A stretch of DNA of 32,156 nt from an uncultured Candidatus Saccharibacteria bacterium (GCA_946415265.1 CAMKRV010000011.1:1-32156), one strand, 5' to 3'; counted from the stretch's first letter, positions 22,429 through 30,913 are shown. Translations and numbers: made by a program. The notes: generated by a model not told the origin, from the sequence alone.

Positions 22429-23448
22429 TTATATATGCCTAACTTTTTTACGGGCAGTTTCTACTATCTTGGTGATTTGGTATTTTACTGGATTTAAAAT
22501 CATGTCGTGCGCTGGTGTATATTTTAATTCTTCACAACCAAATGAACGTTTAAATTCACTTACACCATAAAACCGGTGCGTTTTTTCGTCTAAGCCTACA
22601 ATCCCCCACAAATTATACCGCGTGCAGCCGCGTTTCCTGGCTTCATCCATCGCCGTCATATGGAGTAGTGGTGCTGCCGAATACTTTGTGCCAAGCTGCG
22701 AAGATACGCCATAATGATAGCTCGCCTCTGCGCCGTAGAATATCATAAAATTCTGGGCTAAAATTTCACCATCTTTGCGCGCAGTATAAATCAGCACTTC
22801 ATTGTTTTTGGCAAACGCCTCAAATTGTTTGGTAAGGAAGCTACTGGAAAACGCTACATATTTTTGTCGTTCGGCGTGCTTTTTCTCTAACTCACAAAAC
22901 TCCTTAATGGATTTTTGCTCGGTATCGGCGGTGATTTCTATTTCGTTTTTCTCGGCCTTGCGAAGTTTCCGGCGGAACCCTTGCGACGCCCCTGCCAAAA
23001 TCTCTTCCCGAGATTTATTTAAATCTAGTACCCCGGCATATTCTACGGATAAATACATCGGCGCTTTCTTTAATCCTAATTCTTGCATCAGTTTCAAGGA
23101 ATTATTAGAAAGCGGTAATTGTGGCCGCACTCGCACAAACGCACACCTAGTATCTTTCCCTACTTTACGAATATCTGCAAAAATTTCACGCACCAGCTTC
23201 TTATTTTGCCAGTCCATAATCGGCCCACCAGCAATCGCCATATAAGTGCCGCGTTTGGCGGTTTCTACCACTCCGGCATAGGCCGCCACGATTTTGTCTT
23301 TATCATCTACCGCTGCGCGCCGCACTATTTTCTTGTCGCGATTTTTATGGAATTCGTAAAAATCCCACGATTGCAAAAAATTCGCTTCCGAGTGCGAGGT
23401 GATAAAATCATCCCATTTTTGCTGTTCTGTGATATCAACTATTTTCAC
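22429..23448 (-). CDS. FemAB-family peptidyltransferase (second copy)
   Basis: 339 aa. Members add amino acids from aminoacyl-tRNA to the peptide stem of lipid II, building cross-bridges. Two GNAT-like halves are seen. Diagnostic parts are FLQSWDFYEFHK, GTYMAIAGGPIMDW, CAFVRVRPQLP, SQGFRRKLRKAEKNEIEI, SYHYGVSS, and YNLWGIVG followed by GVSEFKRSFG. The basic end (ETARKKVRHI) fits the family in CPR. Its ATG overlaps the stop of the upstream FemAB gene (ATGA). The two copies share motifs but differ throughout, so they probably add different residues. Confidence 0.9.
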   Translation of the reverse strand: MKIVDITEQQKWDDFITSHSEANFLQSWDFYEFHKNRDKKIVRRAAVDDKDKIVAAYAGVVETAKRGTYMAIAGGPIMDWQNKKLVREIFADIRKVGKDTRCAFVRVRPQLPLSNNSLKLMQELGLKKAPMYLSVEYAGVLDLNKSREEILAGASQGFRRKLRKAEKNEIEITADTEQKSIKEFCELEKKHAERQKYVAFSSSFLTKQFEAFAKNNEVLIYTARKDGEILAQNFMIFYGAEASYHYGVSSQLGTKYSAAPLLHMTAMDEARKRGCTRYNLWGIVGLDEKTHRFYGVSEFKRSFGCEELKYTPAHDMILNPVKYQITKIVETARKKVRHI

Positions 23449-24419
23449 AAATGCCTCCGTTTTTTACGTAAAGTTTCAAATGCAAAATCCGCCATGTAAC
23501 GCATTTTAGAAATTATCATATCGTGCGCCGGCACATATTCTACCACTTCCCCGCCAAACCCAGTTTTAAAGGTGGTCACTCCGGCGTAGCGGTGATTGGG
23601 TTGCCCTGCGGGTGCAATTCCCCACAAGTTAAACCTTTCGTAGCCTTCGGCTTTCAAATCTTTCATTACTTGCCACAATAGAGCGTATGCTCCTGGCATT
23701 TTACGATTTAGGTCCGTAGAGGCTGCTTCGTAATAATCTCCCTCTTTGCCATCTTTAATAATCATACCATAGGCAACTGGCCGAGCATCACTGGTTTTCG
23801 CTACATAAATTGCAATATTTTCACCAAAAGCTTCTTTTTCTGCTAACAAAGTTTTAAGATTTGGTGGCACAAAACCTTGGCGCTTGGCCGTAGCGGCTTG
23901 CACCTTACGAAACTCTTTAAAAATGGCTTCATTATTGCTTTTTTCTACTGTAATTCCTTGCTTAGCGGCACGGCGCACCTCATAGCGCGTCTGCCGGCGC
24001 ATATTGGCTAGTAGCTCATCTTCAGGTTTATTAAGATCTATTATTACTGTATGTTCTGCTGCAAGGTGCATTGGGGATTTTTTAAGCCCTAAGGTCGCCA
24101 AAATTCGTAAATTCTCTGGACTGTTTTTTAATTGCGGCCGCACTCGTACAAACACACACTTTTCTTTTTTTGCAATCTCGGCAATTTTCTTAAATGCTGA
24201 GGCCACCAATTCTTCATTACTGTAGTCTAGCAGTGGTCCGCACGGAATTTCCAAATATCTTCCGCGCTTGGCATTTCGCACTATGATCAGGGCGCGTCCT
24301 TTTCCTCCGAAATCTTCCTCTATAACTTTATCGCCGAGTAGTTCATTCATCTTGCCATATGCTGGCGATTGTAGAAAGTTTGCCTCTGGAAAATTTTTAA
24401 TTATTTCTTGCCAATTCAT
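23445..24419 (-). CDS. FemAB-family peptidyltransferase (first copy)
   Basis: 324 aa, the same family as the adjacent gene. Motifs include FLQSPAYGKMNE, GRYLEIPCGPLLDY, CVFVRVRPQLK, RRQTRYEVRRAAKQGITVE, DYYEAASTDLN, FNLWGIAP and GVTTFKTGFGG. It overlaps both neighbours by 4 bases (ATGA), so translation is coupled from the aminotransferase through both FemAB genes. It is predicted to act at the inner membrane face on lipid-linked wall precursor, using aminoacyl-tRNA. Confidence 0.9.
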   Translation of the reverse strand: MNWQEIIKNFPEANFLQSPAYGKMNELLGDKVIEEDFGGKGRALIIVRNAKRGRYLEIPCGPLLDYSNEELVASAFKKIAEIAKKEKCVFVRVRPQLKNSPENLRILATLGLKKSPMHLAAEHTVIIDLNKPEDELLANMRRQTRYEVRRAAKQGITVEKSNNEAIFKEFRKVQAATAKRQGFVPPNLKTLLAEKEAFGENIAIYVAKTSDARPVAYGMIIKDGKEGDYYEAASTDLNRKMPGAYALLWQVMKDLKAEGYERFNLWGIAPAGQPNHRYAGVTTFKTGFGGEVVEYVPAHDMIISKMRYMADFAFETLRKKRRHL

Positions 24420-25516
24420 TTTTCACCCTCCATATATTCCGCTATAATTTTGCATGCCGGTTCCAAGTCTTTTTTATTGTAATAAGTTGGTAGATTGATG
24501 ATTTTTTTAGCAACTTCTGTAGCTACCGGGCATTTGTCTTCTGGAAAATGCACTTTTTTATAGTATCGTTCTGGGGACACCGGTCTCTCATACCAAAATC
24601 CACCGAAATAATAGCCTTTAGTCTGTAGCTTTTTTAGTACTTCTGCTCTGTCTCGCACTAGACAAAACTCCCGTATTGGTGCTTCACCAGATTTCTTTAG
24701 TTCTTTTAGTTGCTTCAGAGCCAGTTTGGCTTCAAACTTTGCAATTTTGCGCTCTAAATCTAGCTTATTGTCTGCGGATTTTTCTACCCAGTGAATTTTT
24801 ACTAAGCAGCGCATCCATATACCACCTAAATGTACATAGGATAGCCCACGCGAAATAGTACCTAGCAGCGGATAAAATCTGGCTCTTAAAGTATCTGAGA
24901 CTTTCGGGAGTTTGCTAGGCGCTTTAATTGCGCTTTTACAGGGGTGGCGTAAAATTACTGCTCCACCAGAAATGGTGTCTATGGACTTATCTTTGCCAAA
25001 TGATAGAGCTGCTGCTGTGCCCACTGTTCCGGTCTCTCGTCCGTCTGTGTATTTTACTCCCACGCAATGTGCCAAATCCTCAATGATTGTGAGGTTGTGC
25101 CGTTTGGCGAATTTTTCTATAGCGGTAATATCTACTGAGTTGCCCAATGAGTTTTGGATAATAATGCCTTTAATCTTATCCTCTACTATGTGCTTCAGGC
25201 TTTCGATATCAAAATTTAAATTTTCTTTATTAATGTCCGCCCAAATCGGCACTAGCCCAGCCGCTTTCACCGCTTCATATACTGCATAACAGGTAAATCC
25301 GTTCACGATTACCGCGTCGCCTGGCTCAAAATAAGCTTTCAACGCTAAAGCTAGTGCAGATCTTCCATTTTTTGTTAAAATTGCTTCGCCACTGTACTTC
25401 TGCGACAAAAACCTTTGCAACGCTCCGCGATCTTTTTCTAGCCCTACAGCAAAAGTATGTGCCCATAATCTCCCCTTATAATTTGCTGCCGAACCTAAGA
25501 AATAATGTTTTTTCAC
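24416..25516 (-). CDS. DegT/DnrJ/EryC1-type PLP-dependent aminotransferase
   Basis: 366 aa, the usual length. LTKNGRSALALALKA near 48-61 is the early cofactor-binding region, EDLAHCVG near 146-153 holds the aspartate that contacts the PLP ring, and SFGKDKSIDTISGGAV (172-187) carries the probable Schiff-base lysine (K177). The family usually aminates keto-sugars bound to nucleotides. Its place between Mur ligase, hydrolase and FemAB genes suggests a role in wall or surface glycan precursors, but the substrate is unknown. It overlaps both neighbours by 4 bases. Confidence 0.87.
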   Translation of the reverse strand: MKKHYFLGSAANYKGRLWAHTFAVGLEKDRGALQRFLSQKYSGEAILTKNGRSALALALKAYFEPGDAVIVNGFTCYAVYEAVKAAGLVPIWADINKENLNFDIESLKHIVEDKIKGIIIQNSLGNSVDITAIEKFAKRHNLTIIEDLAHCVGVKYTDGRETGTVGTAAALSFGKDKSIDTISGGAVILRHPCKSAIKAPSKLPKVSDTLRARFYPLLGTISRGLSYVHLGGIWMRCLVKIHWVEKSADNKLDLERKIAKFEAKLALKQLKELKKSGEAPIREFCLVRDRAEVLKKLQTKGYYFGGFWYERPVSPERYYKKVHFPEDKCPVATEVAKKIINLPTYYNKKDLEPACKIIAEYMEGEK

Positions 25517-26193
25517 TTCTTAATCCTTTTGATTAAGGCGGTTAGAGCACGCGCTAATTCATCTGGGCTAGAAATATATGGTGCGTGAGTCCAATTAGCG
25601 TAGAATTTTAGTTCGGCATTTGGTAATTTTTCATACATCACGGTGGCCTGACGTGGTGGCGTCGTGGTGTCCTTTTTGCCCCACAGGATAAATGTTTTAG
25701 TTTGAACTTTGCTAAAATCCAAGTCTTTGTCAGACGCCAACATATTCGCTAGAGTCTGTTTCATGTTTTCTGGGGCACGCGAATAATCTGTCGAACCGGT
25801 AATCTTGTGGAATGCCTTATCTATAATTGGCACTTTTTTTAGGGGTTTACCAATTTTCGCCACTTTTTCTACTAATCTTTTTCGCGCAGATGGCTCGTAT
25901 ACCCCTGCCGCATCTAGTAAAATCAGATATTTTAATTTCTCTGGATTTTTGGCGCACAGATTTAGTAAAATCCGTCCGCCGTTAGAATGTCCTAGAGCTA
26001 TCGCCCCATCCGGGATATTTTTATCTGCCCATTCTACATAGTCTTCAATGGCAAAAACTTCACCGGATTTTTCCGTCAACCCGGGCACGTGTAACATTTT
26101 TACACTAATACCATTATCACGTAACATCGCCAGGGTGTTTTTCCACGGTTCCACCGTGTAGGTCCACCCATGAATAATATATAAATCAGCCAT
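25513..26193 (-). CDS. Alpha/beta hydrolase
   Basis: 226 aa. YIIHGWTYTVEPW supplies the oxyanion region, ALGHSNGG (about 66-73) the nucleophile serine (S70), GKKDTTTPP near 174 the acid, and WTHAPY near 203 the histidine, so the triad is complete. Lid helices lie between about 95 and 150. It belongs to the small esterase/hydrolase group. The substrate is not evident. It is coupled to the aminotransferase and lies 42 bases after the Mur ligase gene, with which it is probably co-transcribed. Confidence 0.82.
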   Translation of the reverse strand: MADLYIIHGWTYTVEPWKNTLAMLRDNGISVKMLHVPGLTEKSGEVFAIEDYVEWADKNIPDGAIALGHSNGGRILLNLCAKNPEKLKYLILLDAAGVYEPSARKRLVEKVAKIGKPLKKVPIIDKAFHKITGSTDYSRAPENMKQTLANMLASDKDLDFSKVQTKTFILWGKKDTTTPPRQATVMYEKLPNAELKFYANWTHAPYISSPDELARALTALIKRIKK

Positions 26194-26235
26194 TTTGCCT
26201 TCCTCCAGTTATTTTTGCGCACCTAAATTTTAAAA

Positions 26236-27507
26236 TCACGAATCCAGCCCCCAACTTTTCCGCCGTTGCACAGCTGCTTTTTCTCTTCGGCATAGTTTCC
26301 TTGCGTCTTTCGGGTCGGCCAATAATTTTTCAATAATCCATTCTAGGTATTGGCTACCCTTAAAAATCAATGTCTCGCGCCCTTTGGTACGTTTTTCTAT
26401 ATACTCCAAGGCTTTGCGTGGGTCTAATGTAGCCACTGCAGACACCCCTAGTTTTTTAAGCTCTGGCGCGGTGTATTTTTTGGTCCTACGGCCTACTAAA
26501 ATTACCTTCTCTGGTTCTACATCTGCAATCAAACCGGCTAATTTCTTGTGTTCTTCCGCCTCGGTGGACCCTTGGTCTACGATATCGCCGATTACCAACC
26601 ACTTATGGTCCGCGTGCATCCGTTTTGCCATGTCTAGGATGGATGCCATAGATATCATGTGCGCATTATAGCTACTATCTACAATTTCTAGTCCATTTTT
26701 TCCCTTGAAATACGAACTTCGCCCCGGTGCTACGGTAATATCGGAAAAGTCCGATTTAAACGGTATCTTGAGATATTTCATTAAATCTTGCAATACCAAC
26801 AGATTAAATGCGACATCTTTCGGCTCCGGATGATTAAAATGAAAAGTGGTGTCACCGTAAGTAAAATCCGTAGAATCAGGGTAAACTACATACTTCTTAA
26901 TTTCGGTTTTCTTGATCGGTATCACCTTGGCCTTGATGTCTTGCGTAGCGGTTTTCATCAACTTAGAATTTGCATCTATGTATACCAATTTGGTAGTATT
27001 TTGCGGCAAAGTAGCAAACTCTGCTGTGATTGCCTCATCTAGGCTGGCGAATTTACCTTCCTCTACTTCTTTTTCAAACTGTACTGCGTGTGATCGCCCA
27101 ATTGATACCCAGATAGTCACCTCTGGTTTAAGCCATTTAGCTAAAAATTCAGCTTCGTGTGGACGTTCACCGTCTATCTCTACCACGTAAAATTTTTCTT
27201 TATGGCGTGAGAAGAAAGCCTTGAACGGTGCCGCCGCAAACAGATGAATCCAGCGCAGCTTTGAGCCACGAACTCCTTTTAGCCCCAGAATATCAAAACT
27301 CACCCCAAAGGCGGAGTTTGCGTCATGTGAGTAGTGGGCTTTTTTGCCCATTTCGTGTTCTACCAGGTGAAGCATCGTGGTTTTACCAGCCGAACCAGTA
27401 ATTGCGATCACGCGTGGCTGCCAATGTTTTAGTGCCCTATCTGCAAAATGCCTAAAATACTTCGCTGCCACGAAATAAAAACGCTTCTTAAGCTTAGCAA
27501 CTGTCAT
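26236..27507 (-). CDS. MurF-like Mur ligase lacking the N-terminal domain
   Basis: Start ATG 27507 is chosen over the upstream in-frame ATG because the promoter overlaps the region before it (423 aa). Mur ligases join amino acids or peptides to wall precursors with ATP. The P-loop ITGSAGKTT is at about 36-44, HDANSAFG follows, then VEIDGERPHEAEF, the histidine segment IGRSHAVQFE, DSSYNAHMISMASIL (as in MurF) and WLVIGDIVDQG. The ATP-binding middle and C-terminal domains are present, but the roughly 80-100 residue substrate-binding domain before the P-loop in MurF is missing. It may use another substrate or act in amidation or cross-bridge steps. It is the first gene of the wall cluster. Confidence 0.82.
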   Translation of the reverse strand: MTVAKLKKRFYFVAAKYFRHFADRALKHWQPRVIAITGSAGKTTMLHLVEHEMGKKAHYSHDANSAFGVSFDILGLKGVRGSKLRWIHLFAAAPFKAFFSRHKEKFYVVEIDGERPHEAEFLAKWLKPEVTIWVSIGRSHAVQFEKEVEEGKFASLDEAITAEFATLPQNTTKLVYIDANSKLMKTATQDIKAKVIPIKKTEIKKYVVYPDSTDFTYGDTTFHFNHPEPKDVAFNLLVLQDLMKYLKIPFKSDFSDITVAPGRSSYFKGKNGLEIVDSSYNAHMISMASILDMAKRMHADHKWLVIGDIVDQGSTEAEEHKKLAGLIADVEPEKVILVGRRTKKYTAPELKKLGVSAVATLDPRKALEYIEKRTKGRETLIFKGSQYLEWIIEKLLADPKDARKLCRREKAAVQRRKSWGLDS

Positions 27508-27513
27508 ATAGAT

Positions 27514-27522
27514 ATTATAGCA
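27514..27522 (-). promoter_or_regulatory. Extended -10 promoter of the wall-gene cluster, leaderless start
   Basis: TGCTATAAT on the minus strand, with only 6 bases to ATG 27507. The transcript would begin at or within a base or two of the start codon, and there is no Shine-Dalgarno sequence. Confidence 0.65.
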
Positions 27523-27571
27523 CTTCTGGCCTAAAACTGCTACCATCAAGGGGTAAATAGGCTGGCCGCAT

Positions 27572-27597
27572 CAAAAATCCCCCTCTCGGGGGATTTT
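27572..27597 (-). terminator. Intrinsic terminator after rpsJ
   Basis: On the minus strand AAAATCCCCC pairs with GGGGGATTTT around GAGA and runs on into T. It begins 11 bases after the rpsJ stop and separates it from the wall cluster. Confidence 0.85.
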
Positions 27598-27607
27598 AGC
27601 AAGAATT

Positions 27608-27934
27608 CTACATTTTGATCTCAGCGTCTACGCCAGCTGGGAGCGAGAGATTTTGCAAACTCTCAATCGTTTTAGGAGTAGCGTTGGCGATATCAATCAA
27701 ACGCTTATGAACTTTCATCTCGAAAGCCTCACCGCCAGTCTTATACACATGTGGCGATTTCACTACGGTGAAAGTGCTGCGTTTGGTAGGTAGTGGAATT
27801 GGGCCACTCACGCTTGCGCCAGTGCGAATCGCAGTATCTACGATTTGGCGTGCACTTTGATCGATCACACGGTGATCATAGGCCTTCAAACGGATACGAA
27901 TCTTGAGGCCTTCATCTCTTTTGGTATCTGCCAT
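27608..27934 (-). CDS. rpsJ: 30S ribosomal protein S10
   Basis: 108 aa, close to the usual length of about 102. [34 protein letters not shown] and [18 protein letters not shown] are diagnostic. S10 is part of the small subunit head and also pairs with NusB in antitermination. In most bacteria it heads the S10 operon next to rplC. Here no ribosomal gene follows; a terminator stands right after it, so it is a single-gene unit. tuf is nearby but separated by five genes. Confidence 0.97.
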   Translation of the reverse strand: MADTKRDEGLKIRIRLKAYDHRVIDQSARQIVDTAIRTGASVSGPIPLPTKRSTFTVVKSPHVYKTGGEAFEMKVHKRLIDIANATPKTIESLQNLSLPAGVDAEIKM

Positions 27935-28026
27935 TTTTGTCCTTTCTTCCCTATAACCTTAGATAAACACTTAGATGGTTTGTCGATAAGTTTTTAGGGG
28001 TAGATAATTAATTGCTATATACCCCC

Positions 28027-28035
28027 ATTATGCCA
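28027..28035 (-). promoter_or_regulatory. Extended -10 promoter upstream of rpsJ
   Basis: The minus strand reads TGGCATAAT, one mismatch from the TGnTATAAT pattern. It lies about 93 bases before the rpsJ ATG, leaving a leader of roughly 85 bases. Confidence 0.45.
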
Positions 28036-28081
28036 CACTTCGTCATAAAAATCAAGATAAACAGTTTTTTGCGACCGGTTA

Positions 28082-28106
28082 AAGGGCCCGCACGGGGCGG
28101 ACCCTT
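28082..28106 (-). terminator. Terminator of the helical-repeat gene
   Basis: On the minus strand GGGTCCGC pairs with GCGGGCCC around CCCGT, followed by three T. It begins 12 bases after the stop of the 160-aa gene. Confidence 0.7.
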
Positions 28107-28117
28107 ATATTATAAGT

Positions 28118-28600
28118 CTAGTCTGTTTTTGTTCCCGAGAGAACATTCTGGGCGATTCGCCGCACACGGGTATCGGGGTCGTTTAGTGCCTGTTCGGCAA
28201 ACCGATCCAGTGCGTCCGGGTTATCAATACAAGCGTTAATGGCCGCAAGTCGCAGAATAGCTCCGTCCAAATCATACCATTGCTGTATTACTTCGAACGG
28301 TATATTACGCCCGCGGCAAGCCTGGATTGCAGCATTGAACGTATCCGGATCAGTTTTCCGTAATCCCTGATCTATAAGATCAAGCGGCACGTCGTCTCGG
28401 CCGATACAGGCGTTCATTGCGGCTAGCCACAAGTATTTATGGCCTAAGATATACCATTTTGTGTCTATCCAATCTTGGATCCACCCTATAGGTACATCTT
28501 TTCTACCCTTAAAACTTTCCGCCAAATCGTGCCGGTATCTCCCAATACCGGGCTTTTCTAGCTCGGCCTTCAAAGTTAATAGATCTTGCGGTGGTTTCAT
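28118..28600 (-). CDS. Helical-repeat (HEAT/LRV-like) protein
   Basis: 160 aa built from four to five repeats of about 30 residues: AAMNACIGRDDVPLDLIDQG, AAIQACRGRNIPFEVIQQW and AAINACIDNPDALDRFAEQA share the pattern AA..AC.gr..vP...I. The last unit ends DPDTRVRRIAQNVL, typical of HEAT or LRV repeats. AAGGAGG precedes ATG by 9 bases. By eye it is richer in G+C than its neighbours. It has no signal peptide, so it is probably a cytoplasmic binding protein. The partner is unknown. Confidence 0.72.
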   Translation of the reverse strand: MKPPQDLLTLKAELEKPGIGRYRHDLAESFKGRKDVPIGWIQDWIDTKWYILGHKYLWLAAMNACIGRDDVPLDLIDQGLRKTDPDTFNAAIQACRGRNIPFEVIQQWYDLDGAILRLAAINACIDNPDALDRFAEQALNDPDTRVRRIAQNVLSGTKTD

Positions 28601-28705
28601 GTTTTCACCTCCTTAGACAAACTAGACTATTAATGTGCATTCCAATGTCCTTATTATTTCACACCAATTTTTATAAGTAAAATGTTCAAGTTTATTTTGA
28701 TTGTA

Positions 28706-28730
28706 AAAACCACCGGCTGAGCCGGTGGTT
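28706..28730 (-). terminator. Terminator of the 226-aa membrane protein gene
   Basis: ACCACCGGC pairs perfectly with GCCGGTGGT around three bases; on the minus strand it continues into TTT. It lies 13 bases after the gene's stop. Confidence 0.85.
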
Positions 28731-28743
28731 GTAGGCTAATGGT

Positions 28744-29424
28744 TTAACGATGGCGCCAAATTGGCCGCCAATCTGCCGGGTGTCTGGCAACGATATCTTC
28801 TGAAGTAGCCGGATGATGATTGTCGTTAATCAGGCATCCAATATATAGTGCTATTGCAGCGGTTATTACTAGCCAGTAAGGCCATGATTCTTGCGCCAAA
28901 GCACCGAGATTTTTTAACATTGAGCCGGGTATCTTTTCCTGTGCGAACTGACAGTAACGCCAGACAGTGACGATGGTGATCGTCAATAAAGACAGCAATA
29001 CCCAGGGTATAAATACGTACCCTACAATATCGCGTGTTATTTTGGTCGGACTATGTAAAGCTCGCGTCTCGTAACAGCCCTTTTCATTATTATGAAGCGC
29101 AAAACATACTCCGAATGAAATAACCAGTGCCAGTACCCATATCCATACCGTATCGATAGCTTCATTTAGCATAATAGTGTCGGTTCTTCGGGCAATTTTA
29201 TTAAACATACCGATAAATGCCACCACAATTACGCCAAAAGCCAAATCTCCAGGGAAAAATAGCTTGGCTTGATGTTTCCATATTGGGACTGATCGCCTCT
29301 CGAAAACCCACCCAACCAAGAACATTGTTCCCGGCCAGAATAACCAAGTCATTAACACCATGAGAAATTTACTAGCCGGATTGGCAGTGTACATACTCAT
29401 TAAATAATCAATAATAATGTGCAT
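28744..29424 (-). CDS. Multi-pass membrane protein of unknown function
   Basis: 226 aa with about five membrane helices: around 18-40 (FLMVLMTWLFWPGTMFLVGW), 59-74, 93-110 (VWIWVLALVISFGVCFAL), 134-153 and 183-200. The loops are charged. It starts behind GGAGGGAACT. It has its own promoter (TGCTATAAT at 29464-29472) and terminator. I do not recognise a family, and no catalytic motif is visible. Confidence 0.7.
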   Translation of the reverse strand: MHIIIDYLMSMYTANPASKFLMVLMTWLFWPGTMFLVGWVFERRSVPIWKHQAKLFFPGDLAFGVIVVAFIGMFNKIARRTDTIMLNEAIDTVWIWVLALVISFGVCFALHNNEKGCYETRALHSPTKITRDIVGYVFIPWVLLSLLTITIVTVWRYCQFAQEKIPGSMLKNLGALAQESWPYWLVITAAIALYIGCLINDNHHPATSEDIVARHPADWRPIWRHR

Positions 29425-29463
29425 AGTTCCCTCCTAAATTCGAAAATCCAAGCCTACAACCTA

Positions 29464-29472
29464 ATTATAGCA
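29464..29472 (-). promoter_or_regulatory. Extended -10 promoter of the 226-aa membrane protein gene
   Basis: TGCTATAAT on the minus strand, 39 bases before the start codon. Confidence 0.6.
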
Positions 29473-29508
29473 CAAAATACCAAAAAAGTCAATATTAACA
29501 GAGATGAA

Positions 29509-29793
29509 CTACCTTTTCTCTGTAAAAACGCGGAGTTCATGATAATAATAAATATTCCCCAGAATAAAAACCCCGATGAATAAGAAAAATGTGCCTACGA
29601 TTGGAAAGAATAAGTCATATTTTGGCCTAATCATTTCGGACACTACCAGCCCAACCATTACTAAAAACGCCATCATCGGTACAAAATAAGCCAAGAAAAA
29701 CACCGTTCGCCCGTATAAAGTATGAGAGAAATCCCGTAATAATTTCCGCATTTCCTTTATACTTAAGCTATAAATACTCTTTTTCTCACTCAT
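29509..29793 (-). CDS. Small two-helix membrane protein (94 aa)
   Basis: A charged N-terminus (MSEKKSIYSLSIKEMRKLLR) is followed by two helices at about 28-52 (GRTVFFLAYFVPMMAFLVMVGLV) and 61-83 (FFPIVGTFFLFIGVFILGNI), then a basic end. AAGGAG precedes the ATG. It has a promoter at 29818-29826. No family is recognised. Confidence 0.68.
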   Translation of the reverse strand: MSEKKSIYSLSIKEMRKLLRDFSHTLYGRTVFFLAYFVPMMAFLVMVGLVVSEMIRPKYDLFFPIVGTFFLFIGVFILGNIYYYHELRVFTEKR

Positions 29794-29817
29794 TATACTC
29801 CTTATGTTTATAATGAG

Positions 29818-29826
29818 ATTATATCA
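29818..29826 (-). promoter_or_regulatory. Extended -10 promoter of the 94-aa gene
   Basis: The minus strand reads TGATATAAT, fitting TGnTATAAT. It abuts the purC terminator. Confidence 0.6.
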
Positions 29827-29827
29827 C

Positions 29828-29856
29828 AAAAATCCCCCGTTTACACGAGGGATTTT
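29828..29856 (-). terminator. Intrinsic terminator of purC
   Basis: On the minus strand AAAATCCCTCG pairs with CGGGGGATTTT (one G-T pair) and ends in five T. It is nearly the same sequence as the tuf terminator at 30956-30989. Confidence 0.85.
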
Positions 29857-29881
29857 GGTTGGAAGGGGAGTTGTTACATCA

Positions 29882-30853
29882 TCATTCTTCAGGCCAAGCC
29901 TTGCCAGTGATTCTGCTGTAGAGCTCGACATATCTCTGGCGAGTCTTTGCGATAATTACATCGGGAAGACTGGTAATATCTTCGCCACGAGCCTTGGCCT
30001 CCGCCAAATAATCTCTGACGATTTGCTTGTCGAAAGACTTGGGCTCTTCGCCCGGGACGAATGTCTTCGCATCCCAAAAACGCGAAGAGTCGGGAGTTAA
30101 GATTTCGTCACCGAAGCTGATAATATCATGCCAAAGTCCAAGCTCGAATTTAGTATCAGCAATAATAAGATCACTATGCTCGTATACATAATCACTAGCT
30201 TTTTGATAGAGTTCGATACATCTGTTACGAATATCCATGGCGACAGAAGCGCCTTCGCCTTCGGCGACCAAGTCAGCGTCTTCGATAATCTTTGCCATTT
30301 CTTCAAGTGTGATATTTTCGTCGCGCTGACCTTCCGGAGCCTTGGTGGTAGGGGTAAAGATTGGCTGCTTAAGCTTACTACCTTTTACCAATCCGTTTGG
30401 TAAATCTACGCCACAAATCCTGCGTTCACCCTGCTTGTAGAGCTTCCAGATACTACCAAACAGATACCCACGCACGATGCATTCCACCGGGAACATTCGA
30501 AGGTTATCCATGATAGTAAAGCGCCCAGATAATTCTGGTGCGTTTTGAAAGGAAGGGCCACCCTCGAATGCGTCAATATCGAGGTAGTTAATGTATCTCA
30601 TATGCGGAACGTCTGCGTAAAGATGAGCAACCGGAATACCCCAGGAATCGTCGGCTAAATGAGCAAATTCAGCCGAAATGGCGGTTAAAATTTTGCCTTT
30701 ATCCGGGATTTCGACCTTTAACTTTTGGTCAAAAGCCGAAACACGGTCGGTGGCTACAAGCATTATACAGTCAATGTATTTGTCGGTGTAAATTTCGCGC
30801 ACCTTGCCAGATGCGGTATGCTTGAAATTGCCATATTGTTCTTGGAATTTCAA
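29882..30853 (-). CDS. purC: SAICAR synthetase (phosphoribosylaminoimidazole-succinocarboxamide synthase)
   Basis: 323 aa, nearer the long yeast Ade1 type (306) than E. coli PurC (237). GKVREIYTD at about 17-25 is the ATP-binding start, ATDRVSAFDQ near 34-43, PVECIVRGYLFGS near 122-134, DTKFELG near 233-239, and DEILTPDSSRFWD near 250-262 are diagnostic. It joins aspartate to CAIR in purine synthesis. No other purine gene is visible here. ATG follows AAGGAGTG. Promoter TGTTAAAAT lies at 30914-30922. Confidence 0.95.
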   Translation of the reverse strand: MKFQEQYGNFKHTASGKVREIYTDKYIDCIMLVATDRVSAFDQKLKVEIPDKGKILTAISAEFAHLADDSWGIPVAHLYADVPHMRYINYLDIDAFEGGPSFQNAPELSGRFTIMDNLRMFPVECIVRGYLFGSIWKLYKQGERRICGVDLPNGLVKGSKLKQPIFTPTTKAPEGQRDENITLEEMAKIIEDADLVAEGEGASVAMDIRNRCIELYQKASDYVYEHSDLIIADTKFELGLWHDIISFGDEILTPDSSRFWDAKTFVPGEEPKSFDKQIVRDYLAEAKARGEDITSLPDVIIAKTRQRYVELYSRITGKAWPEE

Positions 30854-30913
30854 ATTACATCACTCCTTTTTGTAATTTCCAACCAAAAAATAAAAGAACT
30901 CCCCCATTTCTAT

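Noticed and set aside
28012-28239. 75-aa plus-strand frame near rpsJ
   Set aside because: It covers the promoter of rpsJ and the terminator of the helical-repeat gene and has no family resemblance.
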